Positions 25,790-33,689 of a stretch of DNA of 35,144 nt are shown one piece after another. Source of the DNA: Chitinophaga pinensis (GTDB lineage: Bacteria > Bacteroidota > Bacteroidia > Chitinophagales > Chitinophagaceae); NCBI GenBank assembly GCA_945872085.1, contig CAMBYG010000013.1, positions 1-35,144 of the forward strand, written 5' to 3'. Position numbers and translations under genes: made by a program. Numbering within the stretch: position 1 is the stretch's first letter; every line of letters begins with the position of its first letter. The notes beneath the pieces are model-generated. The model ran no database searches. It saw only the letters and a program-made list of their open reading frames with translations, and was not told the DNA's origin.

Positions 25790-26672
25790 AAAGTTAGTTG
25801 TTTTTATTATCAATCCGAAGTCGGGCGTAGAGCGGGTAAAAGAGTTAAAACAACTCATTTTATCAACGCTTAACCTTGATGATTTTCAATATGAAATCTG
25901 GCATACAAAATATGCAAAACACGGTAAAGAACTTGCTAAGCAAGCCATAGAAAAAAATGCAGCAGCTGTTGTTGCCGTTGGTGGCGATGGTTCTATTAAT
26001 GATATCGCATCTAGTATTATGGGTTCTAAGTTGCATTTAGCCATTATACCAAAAGGATCTGGTAATGGATTGGCTAGAACTTTAAAAATTCCATTATTGG
26101 CTGAGCAAGCAATTGCGCTTATTAATAATTGGTCAACTATGGCTATTGATGCAGCAACGGCTAATGGGGCTTTATTTTTAAGTAATGCCGGCATTGGTTA
26201 TGATGCACTCATTGCTAAAAAGTTTGCCCATAGCGAACAGCGTGGACTTCGTGTCTATGCATGGTTGGTTAGCAAATACTTATGGCTATACAAAAGTAGA
26301 TTTTATAAAGTACTTATCGATGGAGTGGATTATAGCGGAACCTATTTTTTAATTAATGTAGCGAATGGACAACAGTTTGGTTATAATTTTAAAATTGCGC
26401 CCGATGCGCATCTTCAAGATGGATTATTAGATGTGGTTTTGATTAAGCCATTTCCTAAAATATATGGAATAATATTGGCATGGCATGCTTACCGAGGTAC
26501 GATATTAAAAAGCAGCTATGTGCATCGCGTGCGTGCTAAAGAGATTCTTATTAGTAATGACCAATTAAAATTGGCTCACCTCGATGGCGACTCTTTGGAA
26601 TGTGAACAAGAAGTAGTGTTTAAAGTGCATCCCAATGCGCTTTCTATTATTAAAAATAACGCAGCATTGTAA
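25782..26672 (+). CDS. Diacylglycerol/lipid kinase family protein
   Basis: A 296-residue cytoplasmic or membrane-associated kinase of the DAGK catalytic-domain family (YegS/DgkB/BmrU group). The N-terminus has VFIINPKSGVERVKEL, the family's first block. The ATP-binding motif GGDGS is at residues 67-71, followed by KLHLAIIPKGSGNGLARTL. The block LLDVVLIKPFP and the acidic residues in LAHLDGDSLE correspond to the second domain. No transmembrane segment is seen. The exact lipid substrate cannot be read from the sequence; phosphatidate recycling or another lipid are possible. It overlaps nadC by 8 bases, with no obvious pathway link. Confidence 0.88.
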   Translation: MNKKLVVFIINPKSGVERVKELKQLILSTLNLDDFQYEIWHTKYAKHGKELAKQAIEKNAAAVVAVGGDGSINDIASSIMGSKLHLAIIPKGSGNGLARTLKIPLLAEQAIALINNWSTMAIDAATANGALFLSNAGIGYDALIAKKFAHSEQRGLRVYAWLVSKYLWLYKSRFYKVLIDGVDYSGTYFLINVANGQQFGYNFKIAPDAHLQDGLLDVVLIKPFPKIYGIILAWHAYRGTILKSSYVHRVRAKEILISNDQLKLAHLDGDSLECEQEVVFKVHPNALSIIKNNAAL

Positions 26673-26713
26673 AATTAATCCTAACTTTATCCTTATTCCT
26701 TTAAATAAAAAGT

Positions 26714-28006
26714 ATGAAATACTTAGCCTTACCACAGCAGTTGTATAATCAAAATAGAGCACGTTTTATTAAAAAAATGAAGCCTAATAGTATTGCCATT
26801 TTCCCTTCTAATCTCAATTTACCTGAGAATGGTGATGCGCAATACGCATTTCGTCCCAATTCAGATATTTTATGGTTATCTGGAATTCGTCAAGAAAAAA
26901 CCATGGTGGTTTTATATCCAGACAATCCAGATGTAAATGCAAGAGAAATACTGGTATTGCTTCGTCCTAATGAACATTTAGAAAAATGGGAAGGGCATAA
27001 ATTACGAAAAGAAGAAGCTACAGCTATCAGTGGCATTAAAAATGTACAATGGTTAGAAAGCTTTGATGCCGTTTTGCATGTCATGATGCATCAAGCAGAT
27101 ACGGTATATTTAAATAGCAACGAAAATGATCGTTTAGATTTAAGTATTCCCCGTTTGGATTTAACGTATGTAAATGAAATTAAAAATCGATATCCATTAC
27201 ATCAATATGAACGTGCTGCAAAAATCACGAGAGAATTAAGAGCTATAAAAACTAAAGAAGAAATTGCAGTTACTCAAGAAGCGGTTGATATCACTGAAAA
27301 AGCATTTAGAAGAGTGATGCAGTTTATTAAACCTGGGGTGATGGAATATGAAATTGAGGCAGAAATTACGCACGAGTTTTTACGCAACAGAGCTACTCGT
27401 CATGCGTATGGCTGTATATTAGCATCTGGTGATCGAGCACGCACCTTACATTATGTGGAAAATAATCAAGCATGTAAAAATGGCGAATTAATCCTGATGG
27501 ACTTTGGTGCAGAATACGGTAATTATTGTGCCGACATGACGCGTACCATACCTGTGAATGGAAAATTCACAAAACGACAAAAAGATGTTTACAACGCTTG
27601 TTTAGCCGTGCACAATTATGCAAAGAGTATATTAAAGCCAGGCATTTCTATACTGGCTTATACTGCTAAGGTAAATGTATATATGGAGCAGCAGCTTATA
27701 AAATTAGGATTGATTTCGAAGACGGATATTAAAAATCAAGATCCAGCTAATCCTGCATATAGAAAATATTTTTATCATGGCGTTACCCATCATTTAGGTA
27801 TTGATGTACATGATATTGGCACGAAACACTTGCCAATTAAGGAAGGCATGTTGTTTACGGTAGAGCCAGGTATTTATATTGAAGAAGAGCAAATGGGTAT
27901 TCGTATAGAGAATAATATTTGGATTACTAAAACCAGTCATATTGATTTATTTAAAAACATTCCGATAACTGTTGAAGAAATTGAGCGTTGTATGAAACGT
28001 AAATAA
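26714..28006 (+). CDS. pepP: Xaa-Pro aminopeptidase (M24B family)
   Basis: Metal-dependent aminopeptidase that removes an N-terminal residue before proline. The 430-residue protein has an N-terminal creatinase-like domain (about 1-170; NSDILWLSGIRQEKTMVVLY). The pita-bread catalytic domain has metal ligands D263 and D274 (MDFGAEYGNYCADMTRT), H359 (THHLGIDVHD), E384 (FTVEPGIYIE) and E399 (RIENNIW), all five present. There is no signal peptide, so it should be cytoplasmic. It lies 41 bases behind the lipid-kinase gene. A one-mismatch -7 octamer (TAACTTTA, 26682-26689) is present, and a strong hairpin follows the stop. Confidence 0.92.
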   Translation: MKYLALPQQLYNQNRARFIKKMKPNSIAIFPSNLNLPENGDAQYAFRPNSDILWLSGIRQEKTMVVLYPDNPDVNAREILVLLRPNEHLEKWEGHKLRKEEATAISGIKNVQWLESFDAVLHVMMHQADTVYLNSNENDRLDLSIPRLDLTYVNEIKNRYPLHQYERAAKITRELRAIKTKEEIAVTQEAVDITEKAFRRVMQFIKPGVMEYEIEAEITHEFLRNRATRHAYGCILASGDRARTLHYVENNQACKNGELILMDFGAEYGNYCADMTRTIPVNGKFTKRQKDVYNACLAVHNYAKSILKPGISILAYTAKVNVYMEQQLIKLGLISKTDIKNQDPANPAYRKYFYHGVTHHLGIDVHDIGTKHLPIKEGMLFTVEPGIYIEEEQMGIRIENNIWITKTSHIDLFKNIPITVEEIERCMKRK

Positions 28007-28034
28007 AAAATGGGTCTGCTTTTGCAGACCTTTT
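28005..28034 (+). terminator. Hairpin terminator after pepP
   Basis: GGTCTGC (28013-28019) and GCAGACC (28024-28030) pair around a TTTT loop, with an A run before and TTTT after the stem. It lies directly behind the pepP stop. The 155 bases from here to the next gene hold no recognisable feature. Confidence 0.8.
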
Positions 28035-28189
28035 CATAATGCAGGAGCCTATGGCTTCGAAATGAGTAGTAATTTTAATGCGCGACTAAAACCTGCTGAA
28101 GTACTATTTAAAAATAATACAGCTCATCTATTTAAGAGCTCATGATGTCTTTAATGATTTATTGCGAAATCAAATAGAATTATAACTGA

Positions 28190-28771
28190 ATGAACCGAAT
28201 TGCTGTTTTTTGTGGGGCTGGTGAAGGCACTCTTTCAATTTTTAAAGCCGAGGCCTATGCCTTGGGTACTTATTTGGCAAAGCATCAAATTCAATTGGTG
28301 TATGGTGGCGCTAAGATAGGATTGATGGGTGCTGTGGCTGATGGTGTGTTGCAAAACAAGGGAACAGTCATTGGTGTTATACCTACTTTTTTATTGACCG
28401 TAGAAGTGGCTCATCAGCACTTAACAGAATTGATTGAAGTGCCGAGTATGCATGAGCGTAAACGCATCATGCATGAAAAAAGTGATGCTATCATTACCTT
28501 GCCTGGTGGTTTTGGCACTTTGGAAGAATTGTTTGAAATGCTTACCTGGTCTCAGTTAGGGCTGCATCAAAAGCCTATAGGAATATTAAATACAGAGGGT
28601 TTTTACGATGCCTTATTATTGCAAATTGCGCACATGGTAAAATATGGTTTTTTAAAAAAAGAAAATGCAGCGCTCATTGTTGTAGAAAATACGATTGAGG
28701 CTTTGATTAAAAAAATGAATGCCTATAAAAAACCATCCACCCATCTTCATATCACTTCTCAACAAACATAA
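28190..28771 (+). CDS. LOG-family phosphoribohydrolase (TIGR00730 type)
   Basis: A 193-residue Rossmann-like cytoplasmic protein of the LOG (Lonely Guy) family. These enzymes hydrolyse cytokinin riboside 5'-monophosphates or ordinary nucleoside monophosphates to base and ribose phosphate. The hallmark PGGFGTLEE lies at residues 105-113, the conserved ERKR-type block at 89-92, and the start IAVFCGAGEG and VYGGAKIGLMG match the family. Bacterial members are often annotated as lysine decarboxylase by mistake; nothing supports that activity. The stop is 2 bases before the next gene, so the two are translationally close and probably one operon. Confidence 0.9.
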   Translation: MNRIAVFCGAGEGTLSIFKAEAYALGTYLAKHQIQLVYGGAKIGLMGAVADGVLQNKGTVIGVIPTFLLTVEVAHQHLTELIEVPSMHERKRIMHEKSDAIITLPGGFGTLEELFEMLTWSQLGLHQKPIGILNTEGFYDALLLQIAHMVKYGFLKKENAALIVVENTIEALIKKMNAYKKPSTHLHITSQQT

Positions 28772-28773
28772 AT

Positions 28774-30234
28774 ATGACATTAGGTAAAATATGGTCTGCC
28801 TTTATAATTATAGCTATTTCGGTAGCGTGCTATCAATTAATTGCCAATAAGCAAACCGTTATTTTTAGCAAAATGGTTATCGGTAAAGCAGACGATCCTG
28901 TGGATACGGTATATTATACTTTAGCACAAAACCCTATAAAGGCTGGTTTTAAAGACACTGTTTCGTTTTTTAATTATGCAAAAACCTTTGCGTATGCTCC
29001 AGCTAGCAATGATCATGCCGCTACAATGGTAATAGCTGCAACAACGCCAACAAGTATAGAGCAATTGAAAGTACGATGGATAAAACCGAGTGATGGTATT
29101 ATAGAAACATGTAAAAGTGCGGTTCAAATTTGTTTAGGTTTAATTGGTATTATGGCGCTTTTTATGGGCTTAATGCGCATAGCTGAAGTAGCAGGAGGCA
29201 TACAGTGGTTATCAAAAAAAATAGGTCCATTTTTTAGTAAACTTTTTCCAGAGATACCTAAAGGGCATCCATCTATCGGGCATATGATGCTCAATTTTTC
29301 TGCAAATTTATTGGGCTTAGATAATGCAGCAACACCTTTTGGTTTAAAAGCGATGCAGTCTCTTCAAGAGCTTAATCCAAATAAAGAAACAGCCTCCAAT
29401 GCACAAATCATGTTTTTATGTTTGCACGCATCTGGTTTAACCCTCATTCCTATAAGCATCATAGCTACGCGTGCAGCGCTTAAATCAGCTAATCCCACAG
29501 ATATTTTTGTGCCTTGCATGTTGGCTACGTTTATAGCTACTATGGCTGCAATGATCATAGTGAGTCTGCGTCAAAAGATCAAATTGTTTCAACCGGTTAT
29601 ACTAGCTTGGATACTTGGATTATCTATTGTAATTGCTTCTTTGGTAGTGTACATGTTGCACCTTTCTCAAGCTGGATTAAATGAATTTTCATCCTTATTA
29701 AGTAATGGTATCATTTTATTTTTATTTGTAGCCATTATCGGTGGCGCATGGTATAAAAAAATAGATGTCTTCGATGCCTTTGTAGAAGGTGCAAAAGGCG
29801 GGTTTGAAACGTCTATAAAAATTATTCCCTATTTAGTGGGCATGTTAGTAGCTATCAGTATGCTGCGAACAAGTGGCACTTTTGATTTGTGTGTACAAGG
29901 GATGAAACATGTTTTTGCTAGTATTGGCATGGATACACACTTTGTAGATGGCCTACCTACTGCCTTAATAAAACCAATGAGCGGTAGTGGTGCTAGAGGT
30001 ATGATGATTGATACGATGAAGAATGTGGGTGTTGATTCTTTTGCGGGCAAATTGTCGTGTGTATTGCAAGGCTCCTCAGATACTACGTTGTATGTAGTAG
30101 CGGTATATTTTGGAGCGGTAGGCATTAAAAAAACACGCTACGCTATCAGCACTATGTTACTTGCCGATTTGGTAGGTATTATAAGTGCCGTATTACTTAG
30201 TTATTTGTTTTTTGCAAAAGATCTAATTGCTTAA
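28774..30234 (+). CDS. Fused SpmA/SpmB-like nucleoside-recognition (Gate) domain membrane protein
   Basis: A 486-residue inner-membrane protein in which SpmA-like and SpmB-like halves lie in one chain. The first half (about 1-260) has an N-terminal hydrophobic segment, MALFMGLMRIAEVAGG, and the block GHMMLNFSANLLGLDNAATP with GLKAMQSLQELNP. The second half (about 310-486) has EGAKGGFETSIKIIPYLVGM and PMSGSGARGMMIDTM, then GSSDTTLYVVAVYFGAVG. These are Gate-domain signatures found in nucleoside transporters and spore-maturation proteins A and B. The organism has no reason to sporulate, so the spore name is misleading and the substrate is unknown. It lies 2 bases behind the LOG gene. Its last 12 bases overlap the convergent lipoprotein gene. 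Confidence 0.87.
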   Translation: MTLGKIWSAFIIIAISVACYQLIANKQTVIFSKMVIGKADDPVDTVYYTLAQNPIKAGFKDTVSFFNYAKTFAYAPASNDHAATMVIAATTPTSIEQLKVRWIKPSDGIIETCKSAVQICLGLIGIMALFMGLMRIAEVAGGIQWLSKKIGPFFSKLFPEIPKGHPSIGHMMLNFSANLLGLDNAATPFGLKAMQSLQELNPNKETASNAQIMFLCLHASGLTLIPISIIATRAALKSANPTDIFVPCMLATFIATMAAMIIVSLRQKIKLFQPVILAWILGLSIVIASLVVYMLHLSQAGLNEFSSLLSNGIILFLFVAIIGGAWYKKIDVFDAFVEGAKGGFETSIKIIPYLVGMLVAISMLRTSGTFDLCVQGMKHVFASIGMDTHFVDGLPTALIKPMSGSGARGMMIDTMKNVGVDSFAGKLSCVLQGSSDTTLYVVAVYFGAVGIKKTRYAISTMLLADLVGIISAVLLSYLFFAKDLIA

Positions 30235-30639
30235 TGTATCTAGCAACGCAGGGTTGTTCTTAGGGTCTAATTGATTTTTTAGATCATTAAAATCCAATTT
30301 TGCACAAGCTACTTTCCAATCGCCATGCTCTTTGATAAGCATCAGTGGCAATTCTTTTTCTTGATCTTGGAGGCGATATCCTACAATTGCGGTATCCTTT
30401 TTTTGTGAAATTAAATTGGGACTAACACTAATCTTCTTGTCAAATTGTATACTATCCAATCGGATCATAAAATAAAAACGAACCAACTCTTTTGTTTGGT
30501 CTGTAGCGCTTGAAAGCATGGCGCTTGAGTCGTTGTTAATAAGTCCGGTAAGAAATTTCTCAGCACTTTTTTGGGGCGTTGTGGTGTTGCAACTTGCAAA
30601 AAGTATAACGAGTAGACTTATAAAAACGTGTTTTTTCAT
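30223..30639 (-). CDS. Lipoprotein with NTF2-like (DUF4878-type) fold
   Basis: A 138-residue predicted lipoprotein: signal peptide FISLLVILFASC with lipidated cysteine 17. The mature part (SAEKFLTGLINNDSSAMLSSA ... LPLMLIKEHGDWKVAC) resembles the small NTF2-like/lumazine-binding-like domains common in Bacteroidota lipoproteins, which bind unknown ligands. The family call rests on the overall pattern only. It lies 31 bases behind the YiiX-like gene and probably shares its transcript. Its last 12 bases overlap the end of the convergent SpmAB-like gene, so both stop codons lie inside the other gene. Confidence 0.75.
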   Translation of the reverse strand: MKKHVFISLLVILFASCNTTTPQKSAEKFLTGLINNDSSAMLSSATDQTKELVRFYFMIRLDSIQFDKKISVSPNLISQKKDTAIVGYRLQDQEKELPLMLIKEHGDWKVACAKLDFNDLKNQLDPKNNPALLDTLSN

Positions 30640-30670
30640 AGGGGGTGAATTAGGTGTTAAAATTAATCAA

Positions 30671-31273
30671 TTAATTTTTAAGTTTCCATATTGGCTTTGC
30701 AATCAAAGAATCGTGTAAGGCATCGATAAAGCAAATGGGTTTGTGTTGGTAGGAATCGATAACAACTGTTTGTTTAATGGAAGAGGGAAGTAAGGTCCAT
30801 ACGAGTTCGCTACAATATAATTGATTACTAGTTTGTAAATTGAAATCATAATCAAACTGGATCGACTGATGCAGGAGAGCACGCGCTTTATCTGCCATTT
30901 GATTTCGTATACTATCTGCTATGGTGTATCTGAAGATACCAACTTCTTTGGCTACCGATTGGTCACAAAAAGATTCAATAGGCTCCATTCTTAGCCCTCC
31001 ATTTCCCATAATATGAATTACCCAATATTTTTTATTGCTATCTATAAGGAGTCCACAATGCGAATACCATTTCTTTCTTGGATTGTATTGTTGAATCATA
31101 TAACTTATAATATCGCTTCCATAACGGCAAATAAGGTCGCCTGTTTTTAAGTGCTCAAAAGAATGCTGTTGTTGTAATACCTGTTTTTTTGATGTTGCAG
31201 CAGATGGCAAAAAAAATTGACCTGCTCCTACAAAAAACAAAACAAGCAATACAAGGGGTATAAGGTGCTTCAT
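30671..31273 (-). CDS. YiiX-like permuted NlpC/P60 (papain-fold) envelope protein
   Basis: A 200-residue protein with an N-terminal membrane or signal segment (LIPLVLLVLFFVGAGQFFL). A circularly permuted NlpC/P60 domain follows, in which the histidine comes before the cysteine: H72 in YSHCGLLID and C154 in YCSELVW with E156. The GDLI block (residues 45-48) is also typical. YiiX/YebB-type proteins are thought to be amidases, thioesterases or peptidases acting on lipids or peptidoglycan; the substrate here is unknown. It heads a two-gene unit with the NTF2-like lipoprotein and is divergent from serS. A -7-like octamer (31293-31300) lies 19 bases upstream. Confidence 0.82.
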   Translation of the reverse strand: MKHLIPLVLLVLFFVGAGQFFLPSAATSKKQVLQQQHSFEHLKTGDLICRYGSDIISYMIQQYNPRKKWYSHCGLLIDSNKKYWVIHIMGNGGLRMEPIESFCDQSVAKEVGIFRYTIADSIRNQMADKARALLHQSIQFDYDFNLQTSNQLYCSELVWTLLPSSIKQTVVIDSYQHKPICFIDALHDSLIAKPIWKLKN

Positions 31274-31292
31274 GCGTTTGGAAAAGAATTTT

Positions 31293-31300
31293 CAAAAATA
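31293..31300 (-). promoter_or_regulatory. -7-like element before the YiiX-like gene
   Basis: The minus-strand octamer TATTTTTG is an exact TAnnTTTG match and ends 19 bases before the ATG at 31273. No TTG lies at the usual -33 distance; that position falls inside the inverted repeat 31310-31351. Confidence 0.35.
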
Positions 31301-31309
31301 CAAAAAGAA

Positions 31310-31351
31310 AGGGGCATCTCATCCTAAAACTCCTTTTTAGAATATGCCCCT
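31310..31351. repeat. Two-tier inverted repeat between the divergent YiiX-like gene and serS
   Basis: AGGGGCAT (31310-31317) and ATGCCCCT (31344-31351) form a perfect outer 8-bp stem. Inside it CTAAAA (31324-31329) and TTTTAG (31335-31340) form an inner 6-bp stem around a 5-base loop. It lies upstream of both predicted transcription starts, so it is more likely an operator or structural element than a terminator or leader. It is the most GC-rich patch of this spacer. Confidence 0.6.
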
Positions 31352-31358
31352 ACTACTG

Positions 31359-31366
31359 TATATTTG
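31359..31366 (+). promoter_or_regulatory. -7-like element before serS
   Basis: TATATTTG matches TAnnTTTG exactly and ends 16 bases before the ATG at 31383. No clear -33 TTG is present. Its position argues against the in-frame ATG at 31344, which lies upstream of it. Confidence 0.45.
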
Positions 31367-31382
31367 TAGCAAAATAGAAGCA

Positions 31383-32657
31383 ATGTTATCTATACAATTA
31401 TTTAGACAAGAGAAAGAATTGGTATTAGCGGGCTTACAAAAAAAGAACTTTAGTAATATAGCCCTTGTAGATACTATTATCGAAGTAGATGAATTAAGAA
31501 GAATAGCGCAGCAAGAGAATGACGCGCTAGCGGCTATTGTAAATGCTGCATCGAAAGAGATTGGTGCTTTAATGGGCAAAGGGGAGAAAGAAGCGGCAGA
31601 AACTTTGAAACAACAAGTTGCTCAACATAAAGATCAAGCAAAAGCATTGCAAGCTAAGCTGAGCGAATTAGATACAAAACTGCAAGAACTCTTAATTAGC
31701 CTTCCTAATTTACCACACAGCTCGGTACCGGTTGGGAAAACCCCTGAAGAAAATGAGGTGGTAAAACAAGCTGGTGCTATACCAGATCTAAGTGCACAAA
31801 AAGCACCACATTGGGAGTTGACGGAGCAATACCACTTGATTGATTTTGAATTAGGCAATAAAATTACGGGCAGTGGCTTCCCTGTTTATATTGACAAAGG
31901 AGCAAAATTACAACGTGCCTTGATTAGCTATTTTCTTGACTACAACACAAGTAAAGGTTATAAAGAATATTATCCGCCGCATATGGTGAATGCCGACAGT
32001 GCCTACGCCACTGGTCAATTGCCCGATAAAGAAGGACAAATGTATCATATGCCAGAAGATAATTTTTATATGATACCTACGGCAGAAGTGCCGCTAACTA
32101 ATATTTTTAGAGACGTTATTTTAACGGAACAAGAATTACCTATTAAAATTACGGGCTACACACCTTGTTTTAGAAGAGAAGCGGGGTCGTATGGTAAAGA
32201 TGTTCGTGGCCTAAACCGTTTACATCAATTTGATAAAGTTGAAATTGTACAATTGGTGCCTACTGCTCAATCATACCAAGTATTAGAAGAAATGGTAGCA
32301 CATGTAGAGGGCTTATTACAATCGCTCGAATTGCCGTATAGAATTTTACGCTTGTGTGGGGGTGATATGAGTTTTGCATCTGCGTTAACGTACGATTTTG
32401 AAGTATATAGTGCTGCACAAGAAAGATGGTTAGAAGTAAGTTCTGTGAGTAATTTCGAAAATTTCCAAACAAATAGATTAAAAGCACGCTATAAAGATGC
32501 GCAAGGGAAAATCCAACCCTTACATTCTTTAAATGGTTCTTCTTTAGCATTGCCAAGGATCTTAGCTTGCTTATTAGAAAACAAACAGACACCAAATGGC
32601 ATTGAATTGCCAGCAGTATTGGTGCCTTATTTAGGAGCTAATTTTAAAATTCAATAA
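31383..32657 (+). CDS. serS: Serine--tRNA ligase
   Basis: Class II aminoacyl-tRNA synthetase that charges tRNA-Ser, in the cytoplasm. From the ATG at 31383 it has 424 residues, the usual length. The N-terminal part (about 28-105) is the long antiparallel coiled coil that grips the tRNA long variable arm. The catalytic domain has TAEVPLTNIFRD, motif 2 CFRREAGSYGKDVRGLNRLH with class II arginine R264, and motif 3 NGSSLALPRILACLLE with R392. The ATG at 31344 would add 13 residues that lie outside the family alignment and upstream of the -7 element. The next gene starts 2 bases after the stop. Confidence 0.96.
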   Translation: MLSIQLFRQEKELVLAGLQKKNFSNIALVDTIIEVDELRRIAQQENDALAAIVNAASKEIGALMGKGEKEAAETLKQQVAQHKDQAKALQAKLSELDTKLQELLISLPNLPHSSVPVGKTPEENEVVKQAGAIPDLSAQKAPHWELTEQYHLIDFELGNKITGSGFPVYIDKGAKLQRALISYFLDYNTSKGYKEYYPPHMVNADSAYATGQLPDKEGQMYHMPEDNFYMIPTAEVPLTNIFRDVILTEQELPIKITGYTPCFRREAGSYGKDVRGLNRLHQFDKVEIVQLVPTAQSYQVLEEMVAHVEGLLQSLELPYRILRLCGGDMSFASALTYDFEVYSAAQERWLEVSSVSNFENFQTNRLKARYKDAQGKIQPLHSLNGSSLALPRILACLLENKQTPNGIELPAVLVPYLGANFKIQ

Positions 32658-32659
32658 GC

Positions 32660-33097
32660 ATGATTCAACGAAAACAAAGTATCTGGTTGCTACTTGCAGC
32701 CCTATTGAATAGCGCTGTGTTTTTAGGCGTTAATTTTACTATAGAGACGCGCATTCAAAATGTGTTACAAACAAATACCTATTCAGTATTACAACATTTA
32801 CCATCTACCCTTTTTATAGTAGCAGCTATTGCATTATCGCTTATTGCTATTTTTCTATTTAGAAAGCGCCCGTTACAAATGAAGATGAGCCTGCTTACTT
32901 TATTAGCAACCATAGCCTATTGTTTCATCAACTGGATGCGTATTAAAGTAATTTTCGCAAACAATAACATGGTTAGCAATTATTCTTTTGGCTTAGCAAG
33001 CATCACGCCTTATTTTGCTATTATATTTATACTATTAGCTTGGTTTGGAATTCGAAAAGATGAAAAACTTGTAAAGTCCTTAGATCGATTGAGATAA
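32660..33097 (+). CDS. DUF4293-type four-helix membrane protein
   Basis: A 145-residue inner-membrane protein with four hydrophobic segments (about 7-25, 49-66, 77-93 and 108-126). The start MIQRKQSIWLLLAALLNSA matches the pattern of the Bacteroidota family DUF4293 (family name from memory; function unknown). It lies 2 bases behind serS and so is probably cotranslated with it. The C-terminal tail (GIRKDEKLVKSLDRLR) is basic and probably cytoplasmic. A bidirectional hairpin follows the stop. Confidence 0.8.
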   Translation: MIQRKQSIWLLLAALLNSAVFLGVNFTIETRIQNVLQTNTYSVLQHLPSTLFIVAAIALSLIAIFLFRKRPLQMKMSLLTLLATIAYCFINWMRIKVIFANNNMVSNYSFGLASITPYFAIIFILLAWFGIRKDEKLVKSLDRLR

Positions 33098-33100
33098 ATA

Positions 33101-33132
33101 AAAAAAGCCGATTGAAAACAATCGGCTTTTTT
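33101..33132. terminator. Bidirectional hairpin terminator between the DUF4293 gene and dcd
   Basis: A perfect 14-bp inverted repeat AAAAAAGCCGATTG (33101-33114) and CAATCGGCTTTTTT (33119-33132) encloses an AAAA loop. It has a T run for each direction and sits between the convergent stops at 33097 and 33150. Confidence 0.9.
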
Positions 33133-33149
33133 ATTTAGGTTATTAATCG

Positions 33150-33686
33150 CTAGAATTTATTCTTCCACATCATACTTTCAATCGGACGATCGGGTTGTGC
33201 ATTATATTTTGCATTACCTTTTTTATTGTACGGTGTTATAATCTCTCCTTCTACAGGGAAATAGATAACTTGACCAATGGGCATGCCTTTGTATATTTTT
33301 ACAGGTTGTTTTACTGAAATTTCTAAGGTCCAGTTGCCACAAAAACCAACATCACCTTTACCAGCCGTAGCGTGAATGTCAATGCCTAGTCGACCAGTAG
33401 ATGATTTACCCTCCAAGAATGGAACATGCGCATGGGTTTCTGTATATTCTAAAGTAACACCCAAATAAAACACATGAGGATACAAAACAAAACCTTCTTC
33501 GGGTATTTCAAAATACTCGATTTCATTATGCTGTTTGGCATCTAAGATGTGATTTTTGTAGGTAGCCAAGGTACTACCTAGATGCACATCATAGGAATTA
33601 GAACCTAAGCATGCAGCGTTGAAAGGAGTAATTTTTATAGTTCCTTTTTCTATTTCTTCTAGTATTCGAGCATCTGATAAAATCAT
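33150..33686 (-). CDS. dcd: dCTP deaminase
   Basis: Converts dCTP to dUTP for thymidylate synthesis, or directly to dUMP in bifunctional members, in the cytoplasm as a trimer. From the ATG at 33686 the protein has 178 residues, the usual length of the Bacteroidota form, and starts MILSDARILEEIEKGTIKI. It has EGKSSTGRLGIDIHATAGKG and DVGFCGNWTLEI, the family active site with the catalytic glutamate in TLE. The nucleotide-binding block IGQVIYFPVEG is also present. The 12 hydrophobic residues of the longer reading (start at 33722) do not belong to the family and overlap the palindrome upstream. Confidence 0.94.
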   Translation of the reverse strand: MILSDARILEEIEKGTIKITPFNAACLGSNSYDVHLGSTLATYKNHILDAKQHNEIEYFEIPEEGFVLYPHVFYLGVTLEYTETHAHVPFLEGKSSTGRLGIDIHATAGKGDVGFCGNWTLEISVKQPVKIYKGMPIGQVIYFPVEGEIITPYNKKGNAKYNAQPDRPIESMMWKNKF

Positions 33687-33689
33687 AAA

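Noticed and set aside
28062-28145. Small reading frame of 27 codons (starting MSSNFNARLK) in the spacer between pepP and the LOG gene
   Set aside because: No recognisable family, no signal peptide and no promoter element; open frames of this length are expected by chance.
28774-30234. Evidence of sporulation from the SpmA/SpmB-like protein
   Set aside because: Fused Gate-domain proteins occur in many non-sporulating bacteria, and no other spore gene is in the window.
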